Shown in pieces: positions 5,689 through 6,173 of a stretch of DNA of 6,173 nucleotides. Position 1 is the first letter of the stretch. Every line of letters starts with the position of its first letter. This DNA is from Saprospiraceae bacterium. Lineage in GTDB: Bacteria; Bacteroidota; Bacteroidia; Chitinophagales; Saprospiraceae. Under the pieces are notes generated by a model, which was given only the letters and a program-made list of their open reading frames with translations, was not told where the DNA came from and searched no databases. The stretch lies in assembly GCA_016787375.1 (NCBI GenBank), contig JAEUUM010000260.1, positions 1 through 6,173 on the forward strand, in the 5' to 3' direction. The position numbers and the translations under genes were made by a program.

Positions 5689-6173
5689 CCTGACTCCTTT
5701 TTTAATTTTTTGAAGCGCAACCATGCATCAATACCACCTTCAAGATGATATAAATTTTCGAAGTGATGGTTTTTATTCAATAAATCTATAGCTGATGCAC
5801 TTCTTTTGCCACTTTTACAATATAAAATTAACTTTTTGCTATTATCAATCCGGTCTACCAGCTTTTCAATATCCTTGTAGGGGATTTTTAATCCAGAAAG
5901 TTCATCTAAAACTGGTAATTCTCCTTCTTCTCTTACATCAATGAATTGGATTTTCTCTCTATCAAATAATTCATTACTTAATTCTTCAGGAGTAATTTCA
6001 CTAGGTCCGAGTCGAGTTTTACATAAATAATCATAATCCATTGCCTTCAAGTCGTCAATTGTGTCGGGTATCATTTTAGATGATGTTGGATTCCGAGCTA
6101 CATCGATGAAGGTAGTATTAAGCGTTAAAGCGTTGAATATCAATAATTTATTTGCATTAATTTCGCCAATTCC
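5685..6173 (-). CDS. moeB: MoeB/MOCS3-type adenylyltransferase with rhodanese domain, C-terminal part only (cut by window edge)
   Basis: The frame is open to the right edge, so only the last 162 residues are visible and the start lies outside. Residues 1-27 (GIGEINANKLLIFNALTL then TTFIDVARNP) match the end of the E1-like ThiF/MoeB fold, where the family reads roughly GIGEPL...LLLFDAL followed by RxP. Residues about 57-155 are a rhodanese domain: EITPEEL (59-65), FIDVREEGE (77-85), the active-site loop CKSGKRS with Cys119, and HLEGGIDAW (143-151). Such fusions (MOCS3, Uba4, M. tuberculosis MoeZ) adenylylate the C-terminal Gly of MoaD or a similar sulfur carrier, and the rhodanese cysteine passes on sulfur. 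Next to moaE and moaCB the target is most likely MoaD. The usual C-terminal zinc motif CPxC after RxP is absent (RNPTSSKMI). The TTG at 6143 is an internal Leu codon, not the start. The ATP-binding part cannot be checked here. Confidence 0.88.
   Translation of the reverse strand, partial: GIGEINANKLLIFNALTLNTTFIDVARNPTSSKMIPDTIDDLKAMDYDYLCKTRLGPSEITPEELSNELFDREKIQFIDVREEGELPVLDELSGLKIPYKDIEKLVDRIDNSKKLILYCKSGKRSASAIDLLNKNHHFENLYHLEGGIDAWLRFKKLKKESG
5694..5700 (-). promoter_or_regulatory. Strong Shine-Dalgarno site for moaE
   Basis: AAAGGAG lies 5 nt before the ATG at 5688, inside the last codons of the MoeB-like gene (coding Lys-Glu-Ser). It settles the moaE start and, with the ATGA stop/start overlap, indicates translational coupling. 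It is notable because the other visible starts in the window have no such site. Confidence 0.6.

Noticed and set aside
5689..5724. Longer moaE start giving a 161-residue protein.
   Set aside because: The extra 12 codons lie inside the MoeB-like gene. The ATG at 5688 has a strong ribosome binding site, an ATGA overlap with the upstream stop and the normal family length.
5685..6143. A stand-alone rhodanese protein starting at TTG 6143.
   Set aside because: The frame is open to the window edge and the residues before it (GIGEINANKL) continue the MoeB/ThiF C-terminal motif, so it is the end of a longer fused gene.

Overview
The window looks like chromosomal DNA from a member of the Bacteroidota, probably an environmental relative of the Flavobacteriia, Saprospiria or Chitinophagia. 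The evidence is AT-rich DNA, two secreted proteins ending in type IX secretion system (T9SS) type A sorting domains, mostly Shine-Dalgarno-free starts, and two promoter candidates of the Bacteroidota form TTG-N(17-23)-TAnnTTTG. All six genes lie on the minus strand, so they are read from the right edge to the left.

Right part (about 4319-6173): the downstream end of a molybdenum cofactor (Moco) operon. It holds the C-terminal part of a MoeB/MOCS3-type E1-like adenylyltransferase fused to a rhodanese domain (cut by the window edge), then moaE (large subunit of molybdopterin synthase), then a bifunctional moaC-moaB fusion. The stop of the first gene and the start of moaE overlap in an ATGA. moaE and moaCB are 8 bp apart. 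Together they cover cyclic pyranopterin formation (MoaC), recharging of MoaD with sulfur (MoeB-rhodanese), dithiolene formation (MoaE) and adenylylation of molybdopterin (MoaB/MogA). MoaA, MoaD and MoeA are not in view and may lie upstream, beyond the right edge.

Middle (4095-4318): a 224 bp AT-rich spacer with no gene, which separates the Moco operon from the next unit.

Left-centre (485-4094): two consecutive genes for secreted right-handed parallel beta-helix proteins. Each has a signal peptide, an Asn-rich helix and a C-terminal T9SS sorting domain. They are probably exported to or beyond the cell surface. Polysaccharide binding or cleavage is the usual role of this fold, but I cannot identify a catalytic site in either one.

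Left (25-411): a small four-helix DoxX-like membrane protein with its own candidate promoter.

Most of the window is ordinary. The points worth a second look are: the missing C-terminal zinc-ligand cysteines in the MoeB-like protein; a catalytic lysine of MoaE displaced by one position; a cysteine ladder in the 511-residue beta-helix protein; and an inverted repeat overlapping the promoter between the two secreted-protein genes. I see no phage, IS element, CRISPR array, tRNA or rRNA, and no convincing new system.
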